The notes: a model not told the origin generated them from the letters alone. DNA of 64,000 bases from Streptomyces bungoensis (GCF_001514215.1 NZ_KQ948853.1:522510-586509); one strand, 5' to 3'; positions 18,326 to 27,240 are shown, numbered from the stretch's first letter. Made by a program: numbers and translations.

Positions 18326-19003
18326 ATGACCCGTGTACTGCTCGCCGAGGACGACGCGTCCATCTCGGAGCCGCTGGCCCGCGCCCTGCGCCGGGAAGGT
18401 TACGAGGTCGAGGTGCGCGAGGACGGACCCACCGCGCTCGACGCCGGAATGCAGGGCGGCGTCGACCTGGTCGTGCTGGACCTCGGCCTGCCCGGCATGG
18501 ACGGCCTCGAGGTCGCCCGCCGGCTGCGCGCCGACGGCCACGCCGTGCCGATCCTCATCCTGACCGCGCGGGCCGACGAGGTGGACACCGTCGTCGGCCT
18601 CGACGCGGGCGCCGACGACTACGTCACCAAGCCCTTCCGGCTCGCCGAACTGCTCGCCCGCGTGCGGGCCCTGCTGCGCCGCGGCGCCGCCGAGCCGCAG
18701 CAGCCGCCGGCCACCCACGGGGTGCGCATCGACGTCGAGTCCCACCGGGCGTGGATGGGCGACGAGGAACTCCAGCTCACCGCCAAGGAGTTCGACCTGC
18801 TGCGGGTGCTGGTGCGGGACGCCGGGCGGGTGGTCACGCGCGACCAGCTGATGCGGGAGGTCTGGGACACCACCTGGTGGTCCTCCACCAAGACGCTGGA
18901 CATGCACATCTCCTGGCTGCGCAAGAAGCTCGGCGACGACGCCGCGAACCCGCGGTACATCGCCACCGTGCGCGGCGTCGGCTTCCGGTTCGAAAAGAGC
19001 TGA
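18326..19003 (+). CDS. OmpR/PhoB-family response regulator
   Basis: 225-residue two-component regulator. The receiver domain (1-115) has the acidic pair DD at 9-10, phosphoacceptor Asp52 in VVLDLGLPGMDG, Thr80 in LILTAR, and Lys102 in DDYVTKPF. The C-terminal winged helix (about 125-224) has the DNA-recognition pattern KEFDLLRVLVRDAGRVVTRDQLMREVWD and ends IATVRGVGFRFE. It is followed 39 bases later by its histidine kinase. The absence of a ribosome-binding site and the TACCAT element suggest a leaderless transcript. The stimulus and regulon are not visible from sequence. Confidence 0.95.
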   Translation: MTRVLLAEDDASISEPLARALRREGYEVEVREDGPTALDAGMQGGVDLVVLDLGLPGMDGLEVARRLRADGHAVPILILTARADEVDTVVGLDAGADDYVTKPFRLAELLARVRALLRRGAAEPQQPPATHGVRIDVESHRAWMGDEELQLTAKEFDLLRVLVRDAGRVVTRDQLMREVWDTTWWSSTKTLDMHISWLRKKLGDDAANPRYIATVRGVGFRFEKS

Positions 19004-19042
19004 ACCCCGCCCGGGGTCCGGCACCACCTCAGGTAACAGGAC

Positions 19043-20314
19043 ATGCGCCGACGTCTCATCCAGTCCACCCTTGCCGTCGTGCTGGTCGTGATCGCCGTCT
19101 TCGGGGTCTCCCTCGTGATCGTCGAGACGCGCACCATCAGCAACAGCGCCCAGGAACGGGTGGAGTCCGAGGCCCTGCGCCTGGCCAGCATCGTGGACAG
19201 CCGGATCCTCGCCTCGGAGAAGGTCGACGCCGAGGCCCTGCGCAACCCGGTCAGCAAGGACCAGTACGCGGTGATCCGCCGGCCCGGGCTCCCGCCGATC
19301 GAGATCGGCACCAGGCCGCGCGGTGACGTCATCCACTCCACGCAGACCGGCGAGGAGGGCGAGACGGTCACCGTGCAGGAGCCGCGCTCAGCGGTGACCC
19401 GCGAGGTCGGCCGGACCCTGCTGATCATCGGCCTCGTGGCACTGCTCGCCGTCGTCGCCGCCGTGCTGCTCGCCGTACGCCAGGCCAACCGGCTCGCCTC
19501 CCCGCTGACCGACCTCGCCGAGACCGCCGAACGGCTCGGCTCCGGCGACCCGCGCCCCCGCCACAAGCGCTACGGCGTCCCCGAGCTGGACCGCGTCGCC
19601 GACGTGCTGGACTCCTCCGCCGAGCGGATCGGGCGCATGCTCACCGCCGAGCGGCGCCTGGCCGCCGATGCCTCCCACCAGCTCCGCACGCCGCTGACCG
19701 CGCTGTCCATGCGGCTGGAGGAGATCACCCTCACCGACGACCCGGACACGGTGAAGGAGGAGGCGAACGTCGCGCTCACCCAGGTCGAGCGGCTCACCGA
19801 CGTCGTCGAGCGGCTGCTCACCAACGCCCGCGACCCGCGCACCGGCTCCGCCGTCACCTTCGACCTGGACGAGGTCATCCAGCAGCAGCTCGCCGAGTGG
19901 CGCCCCGCCTACCGCAGCGCCGGCCGGGCCGTCGTCAGCTCCGGCAAACGGCACCTGCAGGCCGTCGGCACGCCCGGCGCGGTCGCCCAGGTGCTGGCCG
20001 CGCTGATCGAGAACTCCCTCATGCACGGCGGCGGCACCGTCGCCCTGCGCACCCGGGTCACCGGCAACCAGGCCGTCGTGGAGGTCACCGACGAGGGGCC
20101 CGGCGTCCCCGCCGACCTCGGCGCGCGGATCTTCGAGCGCACCATCAGCGGGCGCAACTCCACCGGCATCGGCCTGGCCGTGGCCCGCGACCTCGCGGAG
20201 GCCGACGGGGGCCGCCTCGAACTGCTCCAGGCCCAGCCGCCGGTCTTCGGTCTCTTCCTGTCCCGCACGCCCCCGGCCCGCAGGTCGGAGGAGGACCAGC
20301 CGACGGTCCGCTGA
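19043..20314 (+). CDS. membrane sensor histidine kinase
   Basis: 423-residue partner of the preceding response regulator. TM1 is at about residues 8-28, an external region of about 95 residues follows, and TM2 is at about 124-146. A HAMP segment (ANRLASPLTDLAETAERLGSGD) follows, then the dimerisation helix with phospho-His in DASHQLRTPLTALSMRLEE, the N-box VLAALIENSLMHG, and G-boxes VTDEGPGVP and STGIGLAVARDLAEADGG. The extracytoplasmic domain has no sensor family I recognise. It converges with the leftward GtrA gene with only 9 bases between stops. Confidence 0.95.
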   Translation: MRRRLIQSTLAVVLVVIAVFGVSLVIVETRTISNSAQERVESEALRLASIVDSRILASEKVDAEALRNPVSKDQYAVIRRPGLPPIEIGTRPRGDVIHSTQTGEEGETVTVQEPRSAVTREVGRTLLIIGLVALLAVVAAVLLAVRQANRLASPLTDLAETAERLGSGDPRPRHKRYGVPELDRVADVLDSSAERIGRMLTAERRLAADASHQLRTPLTALSMRLEEITLTDDPDTVKEEANVALTQVERLTDVVERLLTNARDPRTGSAVTFDLDEVIQQQLAEWRPAYRSAGRAVVSSGKRHLQAVGTPGAVAQVLAALIENSLMHGGGTVALRTRVTGNQAVVEVTDEGPGVPADLGARIFERTISGRNSTGIGLAVARDLAEADGGRLELLQAQPPVFGLFLSRTPPARRSEEDQPTVR

Positions 20315-20323
20315 CGCCCGCCG

Positions 20324-20857
20324 TCAGCGGACGTGCTGCCTCGGCGCGGGCCGGTGCGGCTCCAGGGCCGGCTCCCCGCTCGCCACCACGGCCTCCCGGG
20401 CGGGCATCGCCCGGAACACCCAGCTGCGGTAGGACCAGAAGCGGAACAGGGTCGCCACGCCGATGCCGATGAACTTGAAGACGTTGCTCTGCAGCGGGGT
20501 GTCCCAGCCGAACCCGTAGGTCGCCAGGTACAGCAACCCGTTCTCGATGACCAGGCCGATCGCGCTGAACAGCAGGAACAGCGTGAGCTCCCGGGTGCGG
20601 CCGCCCTTGTCGCGGTCCCGGTACGTCCAGTAGCGGAAGCCGACGTAGTTGAAGGCGATCGCGACGACCGTCGCGATGATGCTGGCGCGCACCACCGGCA
20701 GCTCGGAGACGTGCCGGACCAGGTTGAACACGCCGAGATTGACAAGGACGCCGGCGCCTCCGACGGCGCCGAACTTGGCCACCTCGCGCACGAGACGTCG
20801 CAGCCCCGAGGAACGCCGTTCCATGGCTGTACCGCTCCCGTCCGTAGGTTTCGTCAC
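20324..20857 (-). CDS. GtrA-family membrane protein
   Basis: 177-residue protein with four predicted membrane helices (about 27-45, 57-75, 92-111 and 120-140). The GtrA pattern is visible: FGAVGGAGVLVNLGVFNL, IAFNYVGFRYWTY, and FKFIGIGVATLFRFWSYRSWVF. GtrA proteins are thought to flip polyprenyl-linked sugars for cell-surface glycosylation. The GTG at 20857 is chosen because TAGCAT on the minus strand (20869-20864) ends six bases before it, consistent with a leaderless transcript. ATG 20821 is an alternative with a distant GGGAG. It diverges from purK. Confidence 0.88.
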   Translation of the reverse strand: MTKPTDGSGTAMERRSSGLRRLVREVAKFGAVGGAGVLVNLGVFNLVRHVSELPVVRASIIATVVAIAFNYVGFRYWTYRDRDKGGRTRELTLFLLFSAIGLVIENGLLYLATYGFGWDTPLQSNVFKFIGIGVATLFRFWSYRSWVFRAMPAREAVVASGEPALEPHRPAPRQHVR

Positions 20858-20993
20858 CCGGCCATGCTAGCCAGGCGCCCGCGCCGATGCCTGCGCACCA
20901 GGCCACAGCTTGGGAACAGGTCGGGAAGAGGGGGGAAAGTCCCGGGTAAGAGCCGGTGAGAGGGACGCGATCGGGGCAGGCCGGCGCGGCCGA

Positions 20994-20999
20994 TACGCT
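20994..20999 (+). promoter_or_regulatory. -10 element of a probable leaderless purK mRNA
   Basis: TACGCT fits TANNNT and is separated by exactly six bases from the GTG at 21006. GAGGGG abuts the GTG and is too close to act as a normal ribosome-binding site. Confidence 0.45.
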
Positions 21000-21005
21000 A
21001 GAGGG

Positions 21006-22145
21006 GTGACGTTCCCGGTAGTCGGCATGGTCGGCGGGGGGCAGCTCGCGCGTATGACGCACGAGGCGGGCATCCCGTTGGGCATCAGGTTCAAGCTCCT
21101 CAGTGACACTCCTCAGGACTCCGCGGCTCAGGTCGTGAACGATGTCGTCGTCGGCGACTATCGCGATCTGGAGACGCTGCGCGAGTTCGCGCGCGGGTGC
21201 GACGTGATCACCTTCGATCACGAGCACGTGCCCACCGAGCACCTCAGGGCCCTGGAGGCGGACGGCATCCCCGTGCGCCCCGGGCCCGACGCGCTGGTGC
21301 ACGCCCAGGACAAGGGCGTGATGCGCGCGAAGCTCGACGCGATCGGCATCCCCTGCCCGCGCCACCGGATCGTGACCGATCCGGCCGACGTGGCGGCCTT
21401 CGCGGCGGAGGGCGACGGATTCCCCGTCGTGCTCAAGACCGTCCGCGGCGGCTACGACGGCAAGGGCGTGTGGGTCGTGGACTCGGCCGAGGAGGCCGCC
21501 GAGCCCTTCAGGGCGGGCGTGCCGGTCCTCGCCGAGGAGAAGGTCGACTACGTCCGCGAGCTCGCCGCCAACGTCGTACGCTCCCCGCACGGCCAGGCCG
21601 TCGCCTACCCGGTGGTCGAGTCCCAGCAGGTGAACGGCGTCTGCGACACCGTGATCGCCCCGGCTCCCGGCCTGGACGAGGACCTGGCGCTGAAGGCCGA
21701 GCAGATGGCCCTGACCATCGCCAAGGAGCTCGGCGTCGTCGGGCACCTGGCCGTCGAGCTGTTCCAGACCCGCGACGGCCGCATCCTCGTCAACGAACTG
21801 GCGATGCGCCCGCACAACTCCGGCCACTGGACCCAGGACGGCGCGATCACCTCGCAGTTCGCCAACCACGTCCGCGCGGTCCTCGACCTGCCCCTCGGCG
21901 ACCCCCGCCCGCGCGTCCGGTGGACCGTCATGGTCAACGTCCTCGGCGGCGACTTCCCGGACATGTACTCCGCGTACTTGCACTGCATGGCCCGCGACCC
22001 GAAGCTCAAGATCCACATGTACGGCAAGGACGTGAAGCCCGGCCGCAAGGTCGGACACGTCAACACCTACGGCGACGACCTGGACGACGCACTGGACCGC
22101 GCACGTCACGCAGCCGGCTACCTGAGAGGCACGATCACCGAATGA
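21006..22145 (+). CDS. purK: 5-(carboxyamino)imidazole ribonucleotide synthase PurK
   Basis: 379-residue ATP-grasp enzyme of purine synthesis, making N5-CAIR from AIR, bicarbonate and ATP. The N-terminus [20 protein letters not shown] is typical of the family; [16 protein letters not shown] is the ATP-grasp lid region, and [27 protein letters not shown] contains the metal-binding Glu and Asn. GTG at 21006 matches the expected N-terminus; longer frames run into the divergent promoter. The purE ATG overlaps the stop as ATGA. No ribosome-binding site at proper spacing; see the -10 element upstream. Confidence 0.96.
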   Translation: MTFPVVGMVGGGQLARMTHEAGIPLGIRFKLLSDTPQDSAAQVVNDVVVGDYRDLETLREFARGCDVITFDHEHVPTEHLRALEADGIPVRPGPDALVHAQDKGVMRAKLDAIGIPCPRHRIVTDPADVAAFAAEGDGFPVVLKTVRGGYDGKGVWVVDSAEEAAEPFRAGVPVLAEEKVDYVRELAANVVRSPHGQAVAYPVVESQQVNGVCDTVIAPAPGLDEDLALKAEQMALTIAKELGVVGHLAVELFQTRDGRILVNELAMRPHNSGHWTQDGAITSQFANHVRAVLDLPLGDPRPRVRWTVMVNVLGGDFPDMYSAYLHCMARDPKLKIHMYGKDVKPGRKVGHVNTYGDDLDDALDRARHAAGYLRGTITE

Positions 22146-22666
22146 GCCCCGTTGTTGGCATCGTCATGGGGTCGGACTCCGACTGGCCCGTCATGGAGGC
22201 CGCGGCCAAGGCCCTGGACGAGTTCGAGATCGCCTACGAGGTCGACGTCGTCTCCGCGCACCGCATGCCCCGCGAGATGATCGCGTACGGCGAGCAGGCC
22301 GCCGAGCGCGGGCTGAAGGCGATCATCGCCGGGGCCGGGGGCGCCGCCCACCTGCCGGGCATGCTCGCGTCCGTCACCCCGCTGCCGGTCATCGGCGTGC
22401 CCGTGCCGCTGAAGTACCTGGACGGCATGGACTCGCTGCTGTCGATCGTGCAGATGCCGGCCGGCGTCCCGGTCGCCACCGTCTCCGTCGCCGGCGCCCG
22501 CAACGCGGGTCTCCTGGCGGCTCGCATGCTCGCCGCGCACGACGAGGACCTGCTGCAGAAGATGCGCGACTTCCAGCAGGACCTCAACGACCAGGCCACC
22601 GAGAAGGGCAAGCGGCTGCGCTCCAGGACCGAGGGCGCGGGCGGCGGCTTCGGTTTCGGGAAGTGA
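22142..22666 (+). CDS. purE: 5-(carboxyamino)imidazole ribonucleotide mutase PurE
   Basis: 174-residue class I PurE, converting N5-CAIR to CAIR. Signatures: [18 protein letters not shown] at the N-terminus, SAHRMPREM with the catalytic His, [15 protein letters not shown], and [22 protein letters not shown]. The C-terminal 25 residues are a charged, Gly-rich tail. Translationally coupled to purK (ATGA) and to the following dipeptidase gene (GTGA). PurE is normally an octamer formed with no other subunit. Confidence 0.97.
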   Translation: MSPVVGIVMGSDSDWPVMEAAAKALDEFEIAYEVDVVSAHRMPREMIAYGEQAAERGLKAIIAGAGGAAHLPGMLASVTPLPVIGVPVPLKYLDGMDSLLSIVQMPAGVPVATVSVAGARNAGLLAARMLAAHDEDLLQKMRDFQQDLNDQATEKGKRLRSRTEGAGGGFGFGK

Positions 22667-23859
22667 GGCCGGTGACCTCGCTGGACGACGCCCGCGCGCT
22701 GCTGCGCGAGTTCCCCGTCGTGGACGGGCACAACGACCTGCCGTGGGCGCTGCGCGAGCAGGTCCGCTACGACCTCGCCGCCCGCGACGTCGCCGTACGG
22801 CAGGACGCCCACCTGCACACCGACCTGCCCCGGCTGCGCGAGGGCGGGGTCGGCGCGCAGTACTGGTCGGTGTACGTGCGCTCGGACCAGCCGGGCGCCG
22901 TGCCGGCCACGCTGGAGCAGATCGACTGCGTCCGGCAGCTGATCGACCGGTATCCCGGGCAGCTGCGGGCCGCGCTGACGGCGGCCGACATGGAGGCGGC
23001 CCGCGCGGAGGGCCGGATCGCCTCCCTCATGGGCGCCGAGGGCGGCCACTCGATCGAGAACTCCCTCGGCACGCTGCGCTCCCTGTACGCGCTCGGCGTG
23101 CGCTACATGACGCTCACCCACAACGACAACGTGGACTGGGCGGACTCGGCGACCGACGAGCCCGCCGTCGGCGGCCTGTCCGCGTTCGGCCGCGAGGTCG
23201 TCCGCGAGATGAACCGGCTCGGCATGCTCGTCGACCTGTCCCACGTGGCGGCCACGACCATGCGGGACGCGCTGGACGCCTCCGCCGCGCCGGTGATCTT
23301 CTCGCACTCCTCGGCCCGCGCCGTCTGCGACCACCCGCGCAACATCCCGGACGACGTCCTGGAGCGGCTGCCCGGCAACGGCGGCATGGCGATGGTGACC
23401 TTCGTGCCGAAGTTCGTGCTCCAGGCCGCCGTCGACTGGACGGCCGAGGCCGACGACAACATGCGCGCGCACGGCTTCCACCACCTCGACACCAGCCCGG
23501 AGGCGATGGCGGTCCACCGCGCCTTCGAGGAGCGCACCCCGCGCCCGGTCGCCACGGTGGCCACGGTCGCCGACCACCTCGACCACATGCGCGAGGCCGC
23601 GGGCGTCGACCACCTCGGCATCGGCGGCGACTACGACGGCACCGCGTTCACCCCGGACGGCCTGGACGACGTCTCCGGCTATCCGAACCTGATCGCCGAA
23701 CTCCTCGACCGCGGCTGGTCCAGGGCCGACCTGGCCAAGCTCACCTGGCAGAACGCGGTCCGGGTGCTCGGCGCGGCGGAGGACGTGGCCCGTGACCTCC
23801 GGGCCACCCGCGGCCCGTCCCACGCCACCATCGAGTCCCTGGACGGCGAGGGGCGCTAG
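22663..23859 (+). CDS. membrane dipeptidase family (M19) metallopeptidase
   Basis: 398-residue TIM-barrel zinc peptidase of the renal-dipeptidase type. Metal motifs: [12 protein letters not shown] (His/Asp), [11 protein letters not shown] (bridging Glu), [20 protein letters not shown] with metal His residues, and [11 protein letters not shown] with the catalytic Asp. The GTG at 22663 overlaps the purE stop as GTGA; another GTG at 22672 is possible. There is no signal peptide, so it is probably cytoplasmic despite the family name. Co-transcription with purKE looks structural rather than functional. It could cleave dipeptides, including D-Ala-D-Ala-like ones. Confidence 0.9.
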   Translation: MRPVTSLDDARALLREFPVVDGHNDLPWALREQVRYDLAARDVAVRQDAHLHTDLPRLREGGVGAQYWSVYVRSDQPGAVPATLEQIDCVRQLIDRYPGQLRAALTAADMEAARAEGRIASLMGAEGGHSIENSLGTLRSLYALGVRYMTLTHNDNVDWADSATDEPAVGGLSAFGREVVREMNRLGMLVDLSHVAATTMRDALDASAAPVIFSHSSARAVCDHPRNIPDDVLERLPGNGGMAMVTFVPKFVLQAAVDWTAEADDNMRAHGFHHLDTSPEAMAVHRAFEERTPRPVATVATVADHLDHMREAAGVDHLGIGGDYDGTAFTPDGLDDVSGYPNLIAELLDRGWSRADLAKLTWQNAVRVLGAAEDVARDLRATRGPSHATIESLDGEGR

Positions 23860-23866
23860 CCGCGCG

Positions 23867-24271
23867 TCACTCCTGCCCGGCCGGACGCTCGATGCGGCAC
23901 AGGCAGAAGGGGTGCCCGGCCGGGTCGGCGTACACCTGGAAGTCCTTCTTCTCCCGGTCCTCCAGGTCCAGCGGGCGGGCGCCCAGCGCCAGCACCTTCT
24001 CGTGGGCCGCGTCGACCTCGTCCCAGGTCGGGCCCGCGTCGAAGTCCAGGTGGAACTGCTGCGAGTCCCGGTCGGCGCGGGGCCACTGCGGCGGCGTGAA
24101 CCCCTCGGCCCGCTGGAAGGCGAGCCGTGGCCCGTCCGGCACCTTCAGCACCACCCAGTCGTCGTCCCCGGCCTCGGGCGTGCCGCCCGCGACCGCCGCG
24201 TAGAACGCGGCCAGCGCGTGCGGGTCGGGGCAGTCGAGGACGACGGAGCGCAGACGCGCGACCGCAGGCAT
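23867..24271 (-). CDS. VOC (glyoxalase-fold) protein, second of a tandem pair
   Basis: 134-residue VOC protein with a split beta-alpha-beta fold: VVLDCPDPHALAAFYAAVAGG at the N-terminus, QQFHLDFDAG with the metal-ligand-type His, and the C-terminal VYADPAGHPFCLC typical of this glyoxalase-like subgroup. ATG 24271 follows GGGAGGG. It is a close paralogue of the gene immediately upstream (24294-24644) and probably its co-transcribed partner, 22 bases downstream. Function unknown; such proteins often bind or modify small electrophiles or antibiotics. It converges with the dipeptidase gene. Confidence 0.85.
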   Translation of the reverse strand: MPAVARLRSVVLDCPDPHALAAFYAAVAGGTPEAGDDDWVVLKVPDGPRLAFQRAEGFTPPQWPRADRDSQQFHLDFDAGPTWDEVDAAHEKVLALGARPLDLEDREKKDFQVYADPAGHPFCLCRIERPAGQE

Positions 24272-24293
24272 GGGCCCTCCCGGTATCGGTTCG

Positions 24294-24644
24294 TCAGCAG
24301 GCGCAGAGGCAGAACGGGTGCCCGGCCGGGTCGGCGTAAACCCGGAAGGTGGCCTGCCGGTCCAGCGGCTTGGCGCCCAGCTCCAGCACCCCCTTCTCCG
24401 CCGCGTCCAGATCCTCCACCACCAGGTCCAGATGGAACTGCTGGGAGGCGTCGGCCGCGGGCCACTTCGGCGGGACCAGCCCCGGCGCGCGCTGGAAGGC
24501 CAGCGCCTGGCCACCGGGCACCTTCAGGTCCACCCATTCCCCGTCGCCCTCCACCGTGCCGCCCAGCACCCCGGCGTAGAAACCGGCCAGCGCGCGCGGA
24601 TCGGGACAGTCCAGGACGACGACACCCAGCTTCGCGAGAGCCAT
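24294..24644 (-). CDS. VOC (glyoxalase-fold) protein, first of a tandem pair
   Basis: 116-residue VOC protein: VVVLDCPDPRALAGFYAGVLGG, SQQFHLDLVVEDL, and VYADPAGHPFCLC at the end. It is shorter than its downstream paralogue, which has extra residues between strands and a C-terminal extension. ATG 24644 has GAGGAGG upstream. It is divergent from the CGNR regulator gene, with two nested palindromes in the 94-base gap, so it is likely controlled by that regulator. Confidence 0.85.
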   Translation of the reverse strand: MALAKLGVVVLDCPDPRALAGFYAGVLGGTVEGDGEWVDLKVPGGQALAFQRAPGLVPPKWPAADASQQFHLDLVVEDLDAAEKGVLELGAKPLDRQATFRVYADPAGHPFCLCAC

Positions 24645-24669
24645 GACTCCTCCTCGGGTCACCTGTGCA

Positions 24670-24706
24670 GTTACCCCTAGATGCGGGTAACCAGTAACGG
24701 TTACTG
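24670..24706. promoter_or_regulatory. double palindromic operator between VOC pair and CGNR regulator
   Basis: GTTACCC-N8-GGGTAAC (24670-24691) and CAGTAAC-G-GTTACTG (24692-24706), both perfect 7-base arms, are adjacent and share a GTAAC core. GTAAC recurs at 24725-24729. The right palindrome covers the expected -35 of the regulator gene. Autoregulation plus control of the VOC pair is the simplest reading. Confidence 0.6.
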
Positions 24707-24725
24707 CATGCTGCCGTATAAGAGG

Positions 24726-24731
24726 TAACGT
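24726..24731 (+). promoter_or_regulatory. -10 element of a probable leaderless CGNR regulator mRNA
   Basis: TAACGT, seven bases before the ATG at 24739. There is no Shine-Dalgarno sequence at normal spacing; the nearest AGAGG is 13 bases away and lies upstream of the -10. Confidence 0.4.
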
Positions 24732-24738
24732 CGCAAGC

Positions 24739-25245
24739 ATGAGTGAGAGATCGGCCGCGCCCGGAGGCCTCGCGCTGGTCGAGGCGCTGGTGAACACGCT
24801 CGACATCGAGTCCGGCCACGACTCGCTCGACACGCCGGAGGGCCGCGCCCGCTTCGGGCTCACCGAGGACGAGGTGCCGGCCGCCCGCACCCTGCGCGAG
24901 TCGCTGCGCGCCACGCTGCTCGCCCACGCCGGCCACCCGCCGCACCGCCCGGTCACCCCGCTCGGCGCGCTGCTCGCCCACGCCCCCCTGCGCATCGCCG
25001 TCGACGAGCACGACGGCTCCGCGACCCTGGCCCCCGCCGACACCGGCCCACTGCTCTCCCGGGTCGCCGCCGCCGTCGCCGAGGCGCTGGTCGCGGGCAC
25101 CTGGACCCGGCTGAAGGCCTGCGAGGCGGAGACCTGCCACTGGGCCTACTACGACCGCAGCCCCGCGGGACGCGGCCGCTGGTGCTCGATGCAGGTGTGC
25201 GGAGCGCGCGCCAAGATGCGCCGGTACCGGGCGAAGGAGGCGTGA
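24739..25245 (+). CDS. CGNR zinc-finger (ABATE domain) transcriptional regulator
   Basis: 168-residue protein of the ABATE/CGNR family. The N-terminal portion (1-115) has the helical ABATE layout beginning LALVEALVNTLDIE, and the C-terminal 45 residues are a zinc finger: LKACEAETCHWAYYD, RGRWCSMQVCGARAKMRRYR, with four Cys. The last signature is CGAR rather than CGNR. Such proteins are predicted stress-response transcription factors that bind a ligand through the N-terminal domain. It is divergent from the VOC pair over a palindrome-rich gap, and a strong hairpin terminates it. Confidence 0.88.
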   Translation: MSERSAAPGGLALVEALVNTLDIESGHDSLDTPEGRARFGLTEDEVPAARTLRESLRATLLAHAGHPPHRPVTPLGALLAHAPLRIAVDEHDGSATLAPADTGPLLSRVAAAVAEALVAGTWTRLKACEAETCHWAYYDRSPAGRGRWCSMQVCGARAKMRRYRAKEA

Positions 25246-25298
25246 ACCACAAGGAGTTCACCGGCCACCTGTGTGCCCCGTGGTGCAGAATGCGGGAA

Positions 25299-25339
25299 GA
25301 CGCCGGTTCGGCCGACTGAGCCTCGGCCGAACCGGCGTC
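25299..25339. terminator. perfect hairpin terminator after the CGNR regulator gene
   Basis: 17-base perfect arms (25299-25315 and 25323-25339) around a 7-base loop, 53 bases after the stop codon. Confidence 0.85.
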
Positions 25340-25439
25340 CCCCGCGATGCGCTCTGCGAGTCGCCCCAGGCCCTGCCGGGCCGCCGTCCCGCCCCGCGCC
25401 CGGGCACGCGCGGGAGCACCTCCACCGCCCCGTCCCGGG

Positions 25440-25895
25440 CCGCGACCGCCCGCGGGCCGCCGACCGCCGGCTTGACCAGGCTCGTGCGGCCACGCAAGGG
25501 AGCCTCCGTCGCCCCGGCCCGGGCAGCGACAATCGGCCGGCGTCGCTTCTCCCGCGCTCCGATCGGCCGGTCAAGCCGCGGACGTGGGGTCCGGGCACGG
25601 GCATCCGCCCGCGGGCCGTGGGTCGTTGGCTCGGCCAGGCTTGTGCGGGGCCGCCGTCGCGTCCAAGCAAGGGGAGCGTCCACCGCCCCGGCCTGGGCCG
25701 GTCGGCCGCCGTAGTTTCTCCCGCGATCTGATCGGCCGGTCAAGCCGCGGACGTTGGGTCCGGGCACGGGCATCCGCCCGCGGGCCGTCGGTCGCCGGTT
25801 CCCCAACGCTCGGGTGGGGCCCCGTGGCGCCCGCGTCAGGGCGCCCCCACCGCGCCGGCTCGGGCCGGTCGGCCGCCGTCGCCTTCCCGGGCAGG
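25440..25895. repeat. GC-rich imperfect tandem repeat, period about 169 bases
   Basis: Segments beginning GATCGGCCGGTCAAGCCGCG occur at 25561 and 25730, 169 bases apart, and continue nearly identically for about 65 bases (GGGTCCGGGCACGGGCATCC is shared). A CCGCCCGCGGGCCG block recurs near 25446, 25606 and 25775, so there is a degraded earlier unit and the array runs up to the 3' end of the UDP-glucose dehydrogenase gene. Frames in it give Arg/Pro-rich peptides without domains. No gene is called between 25246 and 25896. Confidence 0.7.
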
Positions 25896-25896
25896 C

Positions 25897-27240
25897 CTAC
25901 GCGTTGGGTCGGCCCATCGCCCGGTACGTCCAGCCGGCCCGGCGCCACAGCTCCGGGTCCAGCGTGTTGCGGCCGTCCAGGAGTACCCGGTCCGCCACCA
26001 GCTCGCCCAGCGCCGCCGGGTCCAGCTCGCGGAACTCCCGCCACTCCGTCAGGTGCAGCACGACGTCGGCGCCCCGGACCGCCTCCGACGCCGTATCCGC
26101 GTACCCCAGGGTCGGGAACACCCGCCGGGCGTTGTCCATCCCCTTCGGGTCGTACACCGTCACCTGGCCGCCCTGCAGATGGATCTGCCCGGCCACGTTC
26201 AGCGCCGGCGAGTCCCGCACGTCGTCCGAGTCGGGCTTGAAGGTGGCGCCCAGCACCGCGACCCGCCGGCCCAGGAACGAGCCGCCGCCGAGGGCCTCGC
26301 GCGCCATCTCCACCATCTGCCCGCGCCGGCGCATGTTGATCGAGTCGATCTCCCGCAGGAACGTCAGCGCCTGGTCCGCGCCCAGCTCGCCGGCGCGCGC
26401 CATGAACGCCCGGATGTCCTTCGGCAGACAGCCGCCGCCGAAGCCGATCCCGGCCCGCAGGAACTTCTTCCCGATCCGGTCGTCGTACCCGATGGCCTCC
26501 GCCAGCCTCGCCACGTCACCGCCGCCGGCCTCGCACACCTCCGCCATCGCGTTGATGAACGAGATCTTCGTGGCCAGGAAAGAGTTCGCCGCCGTCTTCA
26601 CCAGCTCGGCGGTCGGGAAGTCGGTCACCACGAACGGCGTACCGCCCGCCAGCGGGGTGGCGTACACCTCCCGCAGCAGTTTCTCGGCGCGCTCGCTGCG
26701 CACGCCGACCACGATCCGGTCCGGGTGCAGGGTGTCCTGCACCGCGAACCCCTCGCGCAGGAACTCCGGGTTCCACGCCAGCTCCGCGTCCGCCCCAGCG
26801 GGCGCGTGCTCGGCCAGGTACGCGGCCAGCCGCTCCGCCGAGCCCACCGGCACCGTCGACTTGCCGACCACCAGCGCGGGACCGCGCAGGTGCGGGGCGA
26901 GCGAGGCGACGGCCGCGTCGACGTACGACATGTCCGCCGCGTAGTCCCCGTGCCGCTGCGGCGTGTTCACGCAGACGAAGTGCACGTCGCCGAACTCGGC
27001 CACCTCGGCCCAGTCCATCGTGAACCTCAGCCGCCCCGAGGACCCCTCGAAGCCCGCCACGTGCCGGCGCAGCAGATCCTCGAGCCCCGGCTCGTACATC
27101 GGGGTCTCGCCGCGCTCCAGCATGGCGATCTTCTCGGGCACGACGTCGAGCCCGAGCACCTCGAAGCCGAGCTCGGCCATGGCCGCGGCGTGGGTGGCGC
27201 CGAGATAGCCGGTGCCGATCACGGTGATCTTCAGGCTCAT
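25897..27240 (-). CDS. UDP-glucose 6-dehydrogenase (nucleotide-sugar dehydrogenase)
   Basis: 447-residue enzyme of the UDP-glucose/GDP-mannose dehydrogenase family. The Rossmann motif is KITVIGTGYLGATHAAAMAELG. Further motifs: FVCVNTPQ, GKSTVPVGS, the catalytic Cys in IGFGGGCLPKDIRAF, and the C-terminal substrate-domain motif VLGATFKPDSDDVRDSPALNV. The reaction oxidises UDP-glucose to UDP-glucuronate with two NAD+. ATG 27240 has TGGAG six to seven bases upstream. It stands alone. Nearby LCP and GT2 genes make a role in envelope polysaccharide precursor supply plausible. Confidence 0.93.
   Translation of the reverse strand: MSLKITVIGTGYLGATHAAAMAELGFEVLGLDVVPEKIAMLERGETPMYEPGLEDLLRRHVAGFEGSSGRLRFTMDWAEVAEFGDVHFVCVNTPQRHGDYAADMSYVDAAVASLAPHLRGPALVVGKSTVPVGSAERLAAYLAEHAPAGADAELAWNPEFLREGFAVQDTLHPDRIVVGVRSERAEKLLREVYATPLAGGTPFVVTDFPTAELVKTAANSFLATKISFINAMAEVCEAGGGDVARLAEAIGYDDRIGKKFLRAGIGFGGGCLPKDIRAFMARAGELGADQALTFLREIDSINMRRRGQMVEMAREALGGGSFLGRRVAVLGATFKPDSDDVRDSPALNVAGQIHLQGGQVTVYDPKGMDNARRVFPTLGYADTASEAVRGADVVLHLTEWREFRELDPAALGELVADRVLLDGRNTLDPELWRRAGWTYRAMGRPNA

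Noticed and set aside
25258..25806. 182-codon minus-strand frame in the repeat patch
   Set aside because: Its product simply mirrors the tandem DNA repeat (Arg/Pro/Gly-rich); no independent evidence for translation.
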